From NCBI RefSeq assembly GCF_029227915.1, contig NC_079881.1, positions 21,179,501 through 21,243,500 on the forward strand: a stretch of DNA of 64,000 nucleotides, given 5' to 3'. Every line of letters starts with the position of its first letter. The first letter of the stretch is position 1. The notes below the pieces were generated by a model that did no database searches, was not told where the DNA came from, and saw only the letters and a program-made list of their open reading frames with translations. The DNA is from Hydractinia symbiolongicarpus (taxonomy: Eukaryota > Cnidaria > Hydrozoa > Anthoathecata > Hydractiniidae). This document shows positions 34,709-48,835 of this stretch, piece by piece. Position numbers and translations under genes: made by a program.

Positions 34709-37650
34709 ACTGTTCAAGAATATTTATTTGGTATTGGAAATATACTTCTCTGTCGGCGATATACTCAAATCAAATACGCATTTTTTTATTTTAGTATTTT
34801 GATGTAGTGTGTTTGTTAGCGTGTCGTTTTTTGTTTGTTTATTTGTTTTTCTTATGTTGTTTTTCTATATTTTATTTCAATGTAATTTTTTGTTTTTTAG
34901 TGTTATTTATATTTGGGTACACAGTAGAAAGGTGATTAGTTAGAAGTCATTTTTTTAATGTTTTAGCAAGCATGTTGAGTATATACCTGGTATGTTATTG
35001 ATATTTAATGATTATACCACCTCATATACACACCACGTGTATATATACATTTTATGACTCCTGCAATATGTGTACGATATATATGTTATCATGCAAAATA
35101 TTTGCCTTAAGGCTATATCTTATTGTTGACAAAGCCAAGTATGATGATTCGTAATGCAAGCTATTGTTTAGGTAACAGTGATATCACTGTGAAAAGGATG
35201 CACTGAATTTTCTATCGATATGGCGCGTCATTGTACTGGCAATGATGTCATTTTGAACGTAAAGTACAATATTCTGACTTATTAGTTTCCATCTCCAGTT
35301 TTATTTCGACGTTGATTTATTATTGTTTTCAACTTAATTTTGTTAGATCGTAGAATATTTTACGTCCGACTGATATTATTGTAACAATTATATGTGTGAA
35401 TTACGCGCTAAATTGATAATGTGGCTTTTTACTTGTATATTTTGCAACGGTTTGTTCTCTACTGAGAATGGTTTTCCCAATTGGATTTTCGATCATGACG
35501 GGCGAGTATCATCCGATTGAAACAGTGTAAATCAGTGTAAAGTGTGAATCTGTAACATAATGTGCGGTACAAACATGCTACACTACGTGTGAAAGTTTGT
35601 TAACGGCGGAAGCAGATATTGCGCGGTAAAAACTCACTACATTACGTGTAAAGGTTTGTTAACGGCGCAAGCCGGCATCTTACCGAATGAATTATTACAA
35701 GCTCGTGAGCTTGTATTAAAACGCAACTGTGTCCTACAAGAATGGAAATTTTTGCCTCTCTGAGCACCGACCGGGAGTCGTCGTGTGTTCGAATCTCATC
35801 TTGGTAACTATTTTTACTTTTTTTTTCTTTTTTCTTTTTTAAAAAGATAAGACAAGTGTTCAAAACACTTGTTTAACTAACTAGTAAATAAAGGTGTTTC
35901 CACCAAACTTTTTAAAAGTGAATGTAGGCAGAATTAACTGAATTAATGAATTTCGCAAATTTTGGGGTTTATGGGTTTGTGGTCTTTCTTCTTCCTGTCA
36001 GTCGGTTCACCCAAGACGGACCCATCGAAAATTAAAAGTTCGAGGAATTTTCCGTTCAGGAAGGTCTCACAAATCAATTTTGAAAAATAAGTGTGTAACA
36101 AATATTATTGCGTATCTGAATAGTAAAATATGTCGTGTCTAACTTCGTAACAAAAATTGTAAACTTTATTCGCGAGGTTGTTTGCGTATATCATACGTCT
36201 TGTTAATAATGGTGTATTGAAGTCACGATTATGTTATTGCACAGTGGTACTGTTTCATTTTAGGATGTTGATTTCTCGAAAATGTAATGGTTATTAATGC
36301 GTCTGAAAAACACCAAATTGGTAGAATTTATATATCTTTATGTTTACCAAACGATATTTAGTTACTTTACGAAAAGAAATGCTTTTTTTTCCTAACAAAA
36401 TTAATCAACGTGCTGATTTGGCGCAGTAATAAATAGCTTGTTCACCTTAAAGATGCAAAAGTTTAACGGAACGTATCGCTACTTCATCTCCCGACTATGA
36501 ACAGACTTTTAATGCGCACGTTCAAGCAGGGTGGGAGGAGTAAAGTGAAAAAATTGCGTAGGAGGGAATATGGTGAACACGGCTGCAGACATTCTCGTCC
36601 GCATGGTTTCTTTGTCCCTGAGCCGTTATCATGGTGCTGTTATTATTAAAGTTAGGCTGTATGGTAAGCAGAAAGGATGTGTCATTAAATCAAAATATTT
36701 GCTTTACTCCATTGTCGTCAAAAATATCACCAAATATATAACAGCCCCGTTTTCCAACTCAGTTGCTAAAATTCACTACGAAAGTGTTTGCGAACCTTGT
36801 CCACAGGCTTATTTGCACCTCCTGGCCCTCTTGTTTAAGAGCGTTGATAAGGGGTTGGTGACAGGATATGATGACTTTTACGTTACCGGGAGTTTTGCAC
36901 GTTATATGTGTGGGAACGAGTTTGTAGCAAGAAGAGCAAGTTATTGTGTTTTGGGGTTAAGTAACCCTCGTACGCAAACCTAAATTTTATATCAGCAGAT
37001 TAAAAGACAAAAATTCAATCTAAATCTGAATTTGAATCTGGTTCTTTGTAGATAGACCGCCGCAATTATATACATGGAGTTTGGGTAAATAACAACTTCG
37101 TCCCCAAAGCTTGTTAGGTTTTTAAGGTCCGTTTTAATACAAACACCCTAACATGTCCAGGTAACGAGGTTAATCTGATAAGGTATCTGAGCAAATTGCG
37201 AAAATTTCTTATTAGTATATTTATCATATTATGTTTATGAACTTAGAAGTAAGTATTCTAAAGTTTTTGAACGGTTTTGAATAAAAAATCAATGTTCAAA
37301 CCACTCTCGACCCTAGAGCTCTTTGAGATAAACTCGGTTTTAATCTCAAAGAGCTCTGGGGACGAGGATGTGTACAAACATGCTAGAACACAAGGGTTCG
37401 TAGTTTCGTTTTTCGTAAACACGTCAGTTAGTACTGCACAACAGACATGCTGTTATTTTTCCACCGTATGCTTTATTCGCTCAGTATGAGCAATGGTTGT
37501 GGTCACACTTCCTTTGAGTGTATAAATTATTTAACTGTAGGCGGTACTAACTAAACTGTCATTTATGACCTTCACTGGATATCTTACAGCGATTCTCGTG
37601 CTTCTTTCGTTACAATCTTGTGAAATGATAACTACCTTCCGCTAATATCA
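34709..37650. other. Convergent intergenic region, HAGH to LamG-EGF gene
   Basis: No gene recognised. An open frame of 137 codons on plus (36570-36983) has no family features and ordinary composition. A duplicated segment (acgtgtgaaagtttgttaac / acgtgtaaaggtttgttaac) lies at 35585-35665. A fold-back element at 37304-37370 is listed separately. Confidence 0.45.
37304..37370. mobile_element. Fold-back MITE, CTCGTCCCCAG family
   Basis: Arms cgaccctagagctctttgag and (inverted) cgtccccagagctctttgag flank a 15-20-bp loop. Nearly identical in arms to the copy at 53.57 kb and related to those at 49.7, 52.5 and 56.6 kb. No coding capacity. Confidence 0.7.
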
Positions 37651-40600
37651 TCACAGTATATGTGGTTCTATTTTAGGGTGTCCATTACGTGGCGTGTAGA
37701 TTACGGTCTCTGATATCCGCTTTTTGCGAGAAAAACCGTTGCTTTCTTTATAATTCGAAGACAAGAATACGCCACTGTATCTATTCCGAACATTGTGGAC
37801 AATTATAGCAAGTGTCACTATTAGCACAATAAATCCAACAATCAACCCGACAGCTATCCAGATGACCGTCTTTTTACTCAATGTCGAATTATCTCTAGAC
37901 ATTTTTTCAGACTGAAAAAAATAGAATATAATAAATAAAATCTTGCAAATAAATAAATAAATAAAAAAGTTTAAAAAGTCAGAACCTACATTTGCAACGA
38001 CTGGTATATTTGTATTTTTCGGATTGTTATTGGGATCAATCGGACCACTGATACTGACAGCCGGATCTAGTTAACAAGTAGATATAAAAAATACTACACG
38101 AAACAAACATGCAAAAATACATGTGTTTGTTGCCACATCTCATATAAACAATACCAACATTACTTCTACTACATAAACACAACAACAAAAACGTACCTGG
38201 ATTTCCGCGAGTATTTTTGTTTTTAAGTTTCTTCACTGGGCATCCAATCTTCACTTTACCGAATAATTTAAATCGATTACTTTTTGTTCGAGTGGCTTTA
38301 TACACTATGTCGAGCTGTAAAATGTAAAACGATGCAATGTAAAGCAAGTTATGACATCATCTATTCCATTGGATTTAATTTCAAGGAAAAGCTCATTTTA
38401 CCGCGGATTTCGCGAAATTAATATTTTCCGCTTCTTCCCAATTTTCGCCAATTTCCTTGTCTCTTTTAATTCGTAGTTATCGCTGGCTGATGTTTACAAA
38501 TTGTCTCAGCTTCCAAAGTAATTTAAGCTTTATGAAATACAGCTTATAAAAAGCGTATAAAAAAAACAAACTGAAAAAAACGAGAGAAAAAGTCAACTTA
38601 CACCATTGTAAAAAACATGTTGTAGACACCCGTTAAAATTCTTTAGGCTTTTCGAGTTGACGGTATTTAAAGTTTCAACTTTTGGATGACCACCCATGTA
38701 CAAAACATCACGCAGATCAAACTTTCGAAAAGCACCGGGTGTGTTCGCTTTTGTTGTGTATCTAAACAAATTTCATCATTTATTTCACACAAAAAATCGT
38801 AAAATGTTAATGTTTGACTCGATTTGTCTCGATTCCGTCCTCTTTGTAGAGAATAAGTTAACCCTCTTTAACGCCATTTTGTTTTGTGGCACAACTGTAC
38901 GTTTCGCTAGCGTGGGAGGTCGTTACGTATAAACCAGGTGACCAGGCAATAAGATTGTATGATAAAAGCTTCAAAATAACTAAAAATATAGGGTGGCCAA
39001 AACTTTCTTTTTTATATGAAGATCCCACAATGCATTGGAAATTGTAGATAGGGATGTGGTCTCAGTGCTAAACATCTATTCTTCTTTAAAATAAATAAGA
39101 ATGCCTGGGTACAACTTTGTAACGTTGTCTAAAGTCGAGCTATATAAAAACTGAGTTTTAAAAGGCGTGGCGAATTCATGCTTGAAGGAGAGGGGCGGAA
39201 ATTCAAAATTAAAGTCTCGGATCACAGATCTTTGTTGTTGTTGAAATTCAAAAGTTGTTTACGCGAACCCCTCCCCCCTGGTATCAGCCATCCCGGTTTT
39301 GCCTCCCAGTTTTGTCCCCCCCGTTTCGCCCCTTCTGGTTTCGCCCCCGCATTTTCGGACCCTGTATGAAATGTAATGTATGTTATAGTATCTAAATTTC
39401 CGTCAATAAATTGAAATCTAACAAAACTTACTTCCTATCAACGATTAAATCCAACTGCCTCCCTTTACGAAGAAACTCAATCAAATGCCAATCTCCATCA
39501 CTGAAGTCAATATTATTCACCTTCATAGTGTAGACTCCTGGATAAAAAATATATAAAAATAATCAAGTTATATAGTTATTATATATATTTTTTGAATAGA
39601 AATTTTTAATTTGCCACGTCACATGTAAAATTTTTTATCCCTTTGTTGTGCAATGAAGTGGTTGGCCCTGAATTCTAAAAAAGGTCTGAGCACAAAATTG
39701 GATCGCTTTTATGTTTTTTTATGACCGCTTGGGCATATCAAGTAAAAGCACACCACTTCAATTAATCTCGTCCCCATGGTCTTGTCGCCCCTGACCCGTT
39801 ATTACGGACTGGCTAACAATTTCCGACTTCATCAACAAGACAAAATACCCTTGGAACGATTTCTTATACTAAATCCTTCAAACTGTCTGGGTTAATTGAA
39901 AACATGGGGTACCCAATTGGGATAATGTTTAGGTTGATAGTTTTATTTTACAGATCAGTTAATTATGCGCTTTCCTCTGCCGCTGACCAGTTTTGCAGAT
40001 GGAAACTGTGCCATTAGATTTGCACTGAATGGTTTCTATAACCGGTAATTTCACATGCAAATAACTTGAAAAAAATGCTTTTGATATGCAAGCTTCTTAT
40101 GACAAATCTTCTCGCTATAATGTCCTCTTGTCAATGACCAAGTAACATGAAGATGAGGCTAGCAACTTTTTTCAAATGTAAATAACTTCCTTTTTCCCGG
40201 CAAGGTTCTTGTGTCAAATTTTTGTCTTTACAATGGTCAAACAACATGAAAAAAAGGCTATAGATGTTAAAGAGTTTCACCACGCCACATGCAATGTACA
40301 GTCCAACTTCTATGCTCTGAAAAATTGGTTGCATTAATACAGACAGCGGCTCAGTTTTGCAAAGGCATCTGGTCTGCAAATTATTACGTAAAAATGGCGG
40401 AGCTACGCCTTTAACAAATTTGCGCTAAATTCGACATGTTAAGCAAGCAAAAAGCCGTAGTATTGGAGTAAAATTGAATATATAGTGTATATTTACATAT
40501 GCTTTAAATATCAAAATTATCTTCTCCAATCACTACCCCAAATGCTACCCCAAATTGGGGTACCCCATGTTTTTAATTAATCCAAAATGTTTTGGTTGTT

Positions 40601-43600
40601 TACTTTAGTTGGAAAGTTAACCAAATTGATATTAAAAACTGACCTCCTCCTAAATTCATGCTCAATCTGATTGTTGTGGAATGAAGTTCAATCATGAAAT
40701 GATCTTTCCCACTCTTTGCTGCAAATATGACGCCGTCAGGGTGCGTGGTTTTAAAACGTAGCTTAATATCGTTTTGAAATGTTGAGGTTAACGGTCCAGC
40801 CACACTTATGCTGACATATTCTTTCCCCTTGAAGTGCAGCGAGTCTGACTCTAAAATGAATTTTAAAACATAAAACTAGTCGGAGAAAGAACAAGAGCAA
40901 CAACAAAAACAACAAAAACAACATTGAAGACGACGACAACGACAACAAAAACAACATTAACAAAATTGACGACTACGAAAACAACGACAACAACATTGAC
41001 GACTACGACAACAACCACGACAACGACAACAACAACGAAAACAGCAACGACAACGACAACTACAACGAAAACAACAACGAAAACGAGAACAAAAACAGTA
41101 ACAATTTTTCACGTTTTTGTTCTTGGTATAGTCATTCATAGACAAGCAATCAGATATTACCTTGGGTACAGTTTTTTCCGTGATAGCCAGTTCCGATGCA
41201 ATTGCACTTTGCTGTTGTAAACCGGTTTACACATTTTCCTTGATTCGGGCATACTTTGTTTTTGCAAGCGTCTAGACAACCATTCTGTACGCCATCTGAT
41301 GCCTCAATTTTATTTTTACCAAACGCATCTGCTGAACCAGATTTAAATCTAATGTCTTCTATACAACCAATAAACCTGCTTTATTTGAATAGAAAAAACA
41401 AAATGAGCATATAGAATTCAAGCGTAAGTGTTAGTCGAGGTTAGTGATCGCAGCTTCGTCCGCCATCTTTAGTTTGAGTTAAAAAGAAAATAAGAAAGGC
41501 AAGGAAGTTAAACATTTTTAAAATTATATGAATAGGTGCGTGTGTAAAGAAGTGATTATGTTAAAAGATAGAATGATAGTTAAACTTTTGATAAAATGAA
41601 AGACTGATAGTAAATTTTTAATACAAGATCGGAGAAAGGATACAAGCCAGCTAACAAAGCATGGAAACAATGCAAGGAAATATATTACTACAAGAAAATG
41701 TGGAATCCAAAAAAATCCATTTTAGAGATTGTTTACAAATGACGTCATTTATTTTTAAACCCCTCTGTCCCTCCTCCCCTCCGTTTAACTGCTTTAATTT
41801 TGCTTTACTCCCTGAGTTCACCTCTTGTTTTGAAAAAAGACCCCAAGGTTAAGCATAGAAACTTTTAAACGTAACGCCAAAGATAGTAACACGGAAGGAT
41901 ATTTACACGCTACTGATCACACGCTAGCGAAACCTTTTAAACTACTGCCCCCTAATGATTGACGTCATTTGTAAATATTGCTTGAGTTAAAAATTAGTCA
42001 AGTTAGTAAAATTAATATTGTGAGAGTGTAAAAATAAAAAAAATATTAACTGCGTTATAAATAACAAAACATTAATGTACATCAAAAAACAGGGTTATTA
42101 TAAATTCAAAAATAGTGATCTCTGTGCAACTCATACCGCTAGTGCTCAATGGAAATATTAGGCGTAGATAATTTTGACAAAAATGAGGCATGATGATGAA
42201 GAGTGCTTACAAATATATTTCTGAAAATTTTACGTCGAATTGGAGTGATTTAAATTAAACATATTAATACGTTTGTACCAAGTCTTTTAATTTTCTTTCC
42301 CAGAGCAAAATGTTCGAATGTTTATCGAATGTTAATTAAAAGAATTAGTTTAGAGTTCTTAATATTTATGTTTCATGATTCGAATTTTACATGTATATGT
42401 CTCTCAAAAGATTATTTTAACCTCGATGACGTTATTCTTAATTAACCAACTTTAATCGATATATGCATAATTTAACAAAATAGAATAGACAACATGCATA
42501 ATTAAGAAATTAATTATTAAATGTATTACTTTGTTTGAGTTAGTGAACATGACAACACAGTTACGGATTGCAAATATATAATAATGTCATGCTAATGACG
42601 TCATGGAATATTTTAGAAAGCAAAATTTTTCATTTTTACGCCGCCGCAACATCGCCATAGTTTAACGCGGATTGTATTTTAACATCGGTCCTTCATTAGC
42701 TATAGTATTGATTAATGTTATTTCATTCGTATGCTCTCCGACTTAGAGGGAGGGGGTGGAGCTATACTCCCCCCCCCTTACTTTTTAAATACGTGGCGTA
42801 TAAAGTCGGTGAAGACCGATGCAAAGAAAGAACGGTGATTGACTATAACCTATCTAAAACGGGTGATAAGCATTTGATTCATCAATTCAAAATGTATTTT
42901 AGGGTTACAGTTAATCTAAACGCTTAATAGTGGACCAAAAGCCACGGAAATTTTCCCGCCATTTTCGTGTATATATTTTGTGTCTTCTTAATACACTTCG
43001 TGCATGCGCGCACTGCATGTGTTTGACCCACAAACAGACAAAACAAAATTATATAATTACCTCCCACAAACAGACACACTCTTCGTAGTAGTATAATATA
43101 CTAGTCCATAAGGTCCGTGAAAAAATTCACTTAGGCAAAAAAGAAATAAAAAAAGATCCGTCATTTGAATTTCGATGACGTCAGTAGTGACCTGTCGATG
43201 CACAAAAAAAACTTTTTTTCACAATTTTATTGCCACTGTTGTGTAGAGCTTGAAACGCTGATCAATATATTTTATAGGTTGTATTATAGAACTTAGCTTG
43301 TGGAAAAATCCACGAGAATAGGTTCGTCATACATAGTTTCCGCGCATCACTATTTTATACATCTTGGTTGTCTATAAAGTTGCCCGCAATGGACAGCATA
43401 CAGGTATTTTTACAACAGGTAAAAAAATTATTAAACAAATGAAGCTAACTAAAAGAGAAACAAACTAAGAATGAAATTACCTTGGCAACGCCCTCACTCT
43501 TTTGTCCACCACATCCGCCGCCATTTGTTTTGAAATGCCGCCAAAAAATACGCCTGAATTAAGTTCCAATTTATCATGTTCTCCATCATTAATCAACATG

Positions 43601-43989
43601 ACCTCGTCATCCTTATCTAAAACCAACTTTGTTTCTCTTCCCGTTCTGTGAATCTCAACATGGTGCCATTTTAAATCATGCAGATTTTTTCCAATTTGGC
43701 CCGACTTCTTTGATTTATAATCTTCCGCGCCCATCTGGACGGTAAGAGATAATTTTCCACTATTTAACTTGACAACAATGAAGCTTTCTACAGAGTTCGA
43801 CGACTTGCTGTTGTCACTGTACAGCAGTAGTCCGTAATGATTATATGTTTTGAATTTAAACTTTACCACACCAGTGTCAGAGGCGTCCCAGTGCTCGTAC
43901 TGTATGTAAGACGCAGCACGGTTTACAAACGTGTAAGTTAAACAAGTGTTGAACATATACAACAAAAAAAGAATCTGAAGCTGGTACAT
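37651..43989 (-). CDS. Neurexin-like type I membrane protein: LamG-EGF-LamG-TM
   Basis: Eight coding exons on minus: 43989-43481, 41375-41161, 40850-40644, 39537-39432, 38761-38602, 38314-38197, 38066-37990 and 37911-37651. They join in frame to 550 residues. Signal peptide at residues 1-20 (MYQLQILFLLYMFNTC). LamG domain 1 spans about 25-180 (GLLLYSDN, LKWHHVEIHRTG, ending FIGCIEDIRF). An EGF-like domain spans about 203-240 (CPNQGKC, CNCIGTGYHGKNC). LamG domain 2 spans about 242-400 (DGVIFAAKSGKDHF, DGDWHLIEF, NGCLQHVFYNG). A linker follows, then one TM helix about 479-503 (WIAVGLIVGFIVLIV) and a basic tail of about 47 residues. The LNS-EGF-LNS order matches one neurexin repeat unit. The tail ends PHIL, not the neurexin EYYV, so PDZ binding is doubtful. 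Adhesion or receptor role is inferred. A 5' UTR acceptor probably lies just upstream of the chosen ATG. Confidence 0.88.
40897..41101. repeat. AAC/GAC trinucleotide-rich tract in LamG-EGF gene intron
   Basis: Imperfect (aacaac / gacaac)n of about 200 bp between exons 2 and 3. It creates a Thr-rich frame on plus and a Cys/Arg-rich one on minus. Neither is credible as a protein. Confidence 0.9.
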
Positions 43990-46684
43990 TGTGTATTTGT
44001 TATGACTAAAATTACAAGAAATATCACAGTGAATAATGACAGTCAACTTATAACTTTTCATTCTCTGATGTTACAAAGCCTAATGGAGTGCATGATTCTC
44101 TATTAAAGGAAGAAACACAGGATTTTAACTGTATTTCATCTTTCAACACAAGTCTTACCTAATGAAAGAATAGTTTTAAGAGGGAAAAAAATTGTCACGT
44201 TCGTCATTGAGATTTGCACAATGTATAGTCTCATGCTTCTTATATTTTGGCATTGCAATAAAATTTGTCGGTCAGCTTGTGAAAACAGCTATAACGAAAA
44301 AGCCTGGGAGTAGAAAAGCCTGGTAAATGTCCACGTAGTAAAAATAAACTTTTACGTCTATTCCACATCAAGCAATTCCTTTTAAAAAGCAACATACCCA
44401 ACAACATACCGGAAATAAAGCTACAGTTACCGACAATTTACCGACAATATAGCTACAATTACCGACAATTTACCGACAATAAAGCTACAGTTACCGATTA
44501 CCGAAAATATAAGCAGCAAAGACCACTTTCAACCTTGATGTTGATGTGGTAAACAAAAGTGAGTAAAGTTTTAAATGTGTAAATAAAGATTGAATAAGAA
44601 GGATGACTTATTTAAAGGAGAAAAATGTAGAAATTGTAGAAGTCCTTTCAGCCAAAGATTACACAAAAAACTTGAAATTTATGACTGGAAGAATTTTATT
44701 ACCTCTGTGTAAGCCACTTCAGTGAGTTTGTGCTAAATAAAAAAATCTACAACTCCCTAACCTATTTATATTTAATATAAAAATGAAATGAATAAAATAG
44801 ATAGAATTATGGAAAGAAAGCATCAAAACATTCCGTCGTGAAAAGTGTGAACATTTTAGACATGTACAGATCACACTATACCATACATCTTTGTTCTGTT
44901 GTGTTTGTGAACAGTGTTTGCAGACTGTTCCTTCTCACTCTCTTCTTTTAACATGTATTCAGAAAATAAAAAAAAAAATATGTATAAAAAATATATATAT
45001 ATATATATATATATACTCCCGTTTGAGAACTTGAAAATATGGAGTTGTAAAATATTTAAGACTCGTCTCAATACGGTATACACTGTCGCGTATTCATTCG
45101 CTTTTCTCATACTCTTCATCGTAGGTGATTTTCTAAAAATAGATTTCTAAATATGACTGAACATACCAAAAGGGTTTTGACAAGGGGAATAAAACCCAAC
45201 CATGGCCTCGTCCTCAATAGACGAACAATAGAAAATGAAGGCGGAACATTTTCTGTGATAAAAAAGTACCTTATTTATGCAAGGATTTTGATCCAAATAA
45301 GGAAAAAAAAAATTAAGTTAAATGCAGGAAAAAACATAACATTTTGTTTTTGTTTCTTAAATTAGCGTTAGGTAGACTCGATGAGTCTTTAGATTGCATT
45401 TTAGTCTTTCCTTCCTTCTCCTCCTTCTCATAATCCTTCTTTTTCTTCTTCTTCTTTTTCTTCTTCTTTCCACCATAAGGTAAATTCTTGTTTCATAGGA
45501 GAGGAGCGCACATTTTTAAAATGCGCAAATGCAACAAGGAATGAACGAAACCATTATTTGAAACTAAGGATAAAGTTAGATAGAAGAAGTGATGTTAAAT
45601 ATTTAAACTGTCCGCTATTTTATTGGCCTCAATATTTTATTTACAGCTTGTATACTTTTTTTCTATTCACATTTCTACACAAAAACTATATCCTATCTCC
45701 AGGTTGTCACACATGTATCAAATATATATATTTTCCCATGTTTTCACATATATTTTGTTCTCTTTTGAACTAAAGATAATGCGGAAATAATTAAAAAAGT
45801 ATGCATGTGAAAAAGTTGTATTGTGTCTACATATCTCTCTTTTTTCTTCTGTCTTCTATTTCTTTAGCTTAAAAAATATAAACATTCGTCTTTTTTTCTA
45901 TACTTCTCTTGTAAAAGAACAATTAAGGCTAAAATTGCAAAAAAAAATAGGAAAAACTTAGTTCAAGAATTTTTATAGGGGTCATTATAGATCAGGCTCA
46001 GTTCTCTCTACATTGACATGACGTTGCATCAAGGTCGATTTTTTCTTCATGATAACATTGATGAGAAAAACTTAGTGCAGTAGTAATAATCGAACTCGAC
46101 CATAACAATAAGAAAATACTTTCCCAATGATGTAGTTATGATGTTTCGATCTCTGATGCTTAACAATGTACAATACAATACACTAACGTCAACTCGGTAT
46201 ATATAAAATTCCAAAAAACTCCTCAAACGCTTTCCGAAACAAACAAATTTCTATAAAACTACTAGCAATGAAATTGAATTGCTATCCAGAGCAAGCCTTC
46301 TCATGATTATATGTGGATATTTTATGTATGTTTATATGTATAAGCGTTTATCAGTTCATTACGAATCTAATCGACATCCAATTTTGTAGATTATGACAAT
46401 TACATGACGTAAGACTCACATACAAGGTGTGACAATTAAAATTTTAATTTCTTTTTTGTTGTGCTAAGCTTTTATACAGTTTTAAGTCTGCCCTTAGCTT
46501 TTAAAATACAAAAACTTTGTTCACAGGACTTGTTCATTTTTAGTCTAAGTAAAAGAGCATGAGGTCAAGACTGAATATCAATCTTGTAACAGAGATCTTA
46601 TCATTTTTTGTTATTACTGTCACTTTATGTTCCAGCTACAGATTGTGCACATCGCAACAATTTGATAAAACATTTTGGGCCAAT

Positions 46685-46955
46685 GGTTTACTGATTCGAT
46701 AAAAATATAATTCAGCAGGATAAAATCATCATCGATAGTACATTCATTGGATAAAACCATCAGTCGATGGTTGTATTGATTGGATTAAATCTTCAGTCGT
46801 TATTGGATTGATTGGATGAAGTCATCAGTCGTTGGTACACACATTGTGTAAAATCATCAGTCGATGGTACACTGATTGGATGAAATCAGCAGTCGATGAT
46901 GCACTGATTGGATGAAATCAGCAGTCGATAAAACATTGGTTGGACAAAACCAATT
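46685..46955. repeat. Degenerate 32-bp tandem repeat, ~8 copies
   Basis: Unit like actgattggatgaaatcagc followed by agtcgatgatgc. The last two full copies are nearly exact and earlier ones are progressively diverged. Confidence 0.8.
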
Positions 46956-48522
46956 ATTTTTTGTTTGTTTTTGTTTATTTTTTTTGTTACTCTTTCCCTT
47001 AAGTTTGTTTGTTTGCTTGTTTGTATTTTGTAACAGTGCAACCACATTTCTTATGAAAAGTGTTGTCAAAGCATCCCTGCAGTTATGATTCTTAATCCAT
47101 TTTTAATCGGATATACTAAATCGGATTGGAAAAAGTTTGTTTTGAAGAATTTAAATTAAAGAAGTTGTACAAATATGCATTTTACAGCTTCCAAATTAAC
47201 GTCTTGAGACAGTACAATGTACAATTAAAACCTTGTTTACACGATAAAGGAACCGAAAATGATAAAATTTAACAATACAGTTTCTAACTGGTATCAGTAT
47301 CCTTCATGTTGAATGTTTATTTGTCGGGTGTGTGGTTCGAATATTAATCCAATTTTTTTTCCTGTTGAAGTTAAGTAATATAAAATAAAAAGTCACCAAT
47401 TGTTATCAAAAGTTGATAACAGGAATAGTTTCAAATGTTATACTGCATATCATGTGCTAAAATACATACATATTTAAAGACATGATGTCATCTGCATTTC
47501 TAAAGCGTTGCGCATGCGTCGGATTAGGCTGAGATAAAAAGCAGACCAGAATAAATATATGCTGGAAAAGCTAGACTTTTAATGAGAAGAAGTTGGAATT
47601 TAGAGGATAAGACTTGCATGATAAGACAACGTCGTCTACTTACTTTTTTCAATGTATCTTTAACTTGAGTATATATCTTATCTATCTATCTAAATTTCTC
47701 ACTGGGAGTAAAAAATATATTAGCTAGTTGATTTTGTCGGGCGAGGGGATTTTACGTGGTTAACCTGTTTTCAGAATGAGAATATTAAAACAAACGAAAT
47801 ATATCATCGCACTCGTGACAAATATTCAAGTCATGCACATGCATCTTGATGTGAAAATCTCTTCTTTAACAGTCCGGTTGCCTAGAACTCAAACTAATTG
47901 CTTCTACGCGGGAGGCCTTATGATTAACGACCCGCCAGTAGAATCTGAAACCACTGAAGGTTGACCGCTAAGACGATATAAAACCCAACACACACCAAAA
48001 CGTTGGTACTCACAATACTCGTGTTGGCGTCGTTATGCACATGGAACACGTCTTGTTTTGGTAAGATACAATTAGTTTATGTTGTCATGCCAACAAATCG
48101 GTTCCGTAATTACTATCATATTTGTGCCGCCTTTATAATTCATGTCTGCCTTCACCACAGTTTCAGTTTTCGTCACACCGTACAATTGCGGTTCGTGTGT
48201 CACATAACTCACAAATGACAGGTCATCAATTCTTTTGTAAAAAAATAAATAAATAAAATGCAGCACAATTTCTGATACACACAAAAGGCCTTCATCTCAG
48301 GACAAAAAATTGTGAAAACGAAATTAAACAACGCAGAACGAACTATCTAAAATCAACAAAATTAAAACAGTTCGGTAAATTCCAGATACGCTGCACTGTG
48401 AAGAGATGGTATAGCATGACAATGCACAGGTCTGTAGCAACGCCCCTTGAGCAAGGCACCTTTTTCGCCCTTTTTATGTTACTATTTGACTTTTTTTATT
48501 TTAAGTGAAATAGTGTAAACTT

Positions 48523-48640
48523 ACGCAAAAATAAGCACGCGCGAAAATAAGCACGCGCGAAAATAAACGCGCGCGAAAATAAATACGCGCGGAAGTAAAT
48601 ACGCGCGGAAATGAACACGCTCGAAAATAAGTGCGAATAA
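48523..48640. repeat. 16-bp CpG-rich tandem repeat, ~7 copies
   Basis: Unit aaaataagcacgcgcg with variants (aaacgcgcgcg, aaatacgcgcgg). A marked CG island within very AT-rich DNA. Confidence 0.85.
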
Positions 48641-48835
48641 GCGTATTACATGCTTATTTTAATAAGAATACGAAAATTTAACTACACTGGTAATATTTTC
48701 ATGTCTCTATCATTGTAAACAAAAGAGCTATTGTTTTTAACCTGAAATCATAGCTTGATATTCTTATAAACCATATTCTTATTTATACATTTATACATGC
48801 ATTTTATATATTTCTTTAGAAATATATAAAATACA

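Larger units (their letters stand above)
43990..48830. other. Upstream region of LamG-EGF gene, gene-poor
   Basis: No gene recognised. It contains an aataaagctacagttaccg-type 32-bp repeat (44411-44505), an (AT)n tract near 44988-45014, a TTC-rich tract at 45420-45472, and two tandem arrays (46.7 and 48.5 kb) listed separately. Confidence 0.4.

Noticed and set aside
35735-35815. Possible tRNA-like sequence with a gttcgaatctc box
   Set aside because: Box B-like only; no convincing box A or stem pairing.
36570-36983. 137-codon open frame on plus between HAGH and the LamG-EGF gene
   Set aside because: No recognisable motif, no neighbouring exon in frame, composition like the surrounding non-coding DNA. 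It cannot be excluded without transcripts.
40924-41220. Thr/Lys-rich 98-codon frame
   Set aside because: Comes from an AAC trinucleotide tract overlapping the antisense of the EGF exon.
43095-43330. Further Helitron-like ends (gtgaaaaaattcac with ctag at 43101; cttgtggaaaaatccacgag)
   Set aside because: Hairpins resemble the family at 57 kb, but only one has CTAG and no 5' ends were found; too degraded to call.
45153-45365. Short open frames at 44.9-45.8 kb
   Set aside because: Under 80 codons, low complexity, no splice-compatible neighbours or family resemblance.
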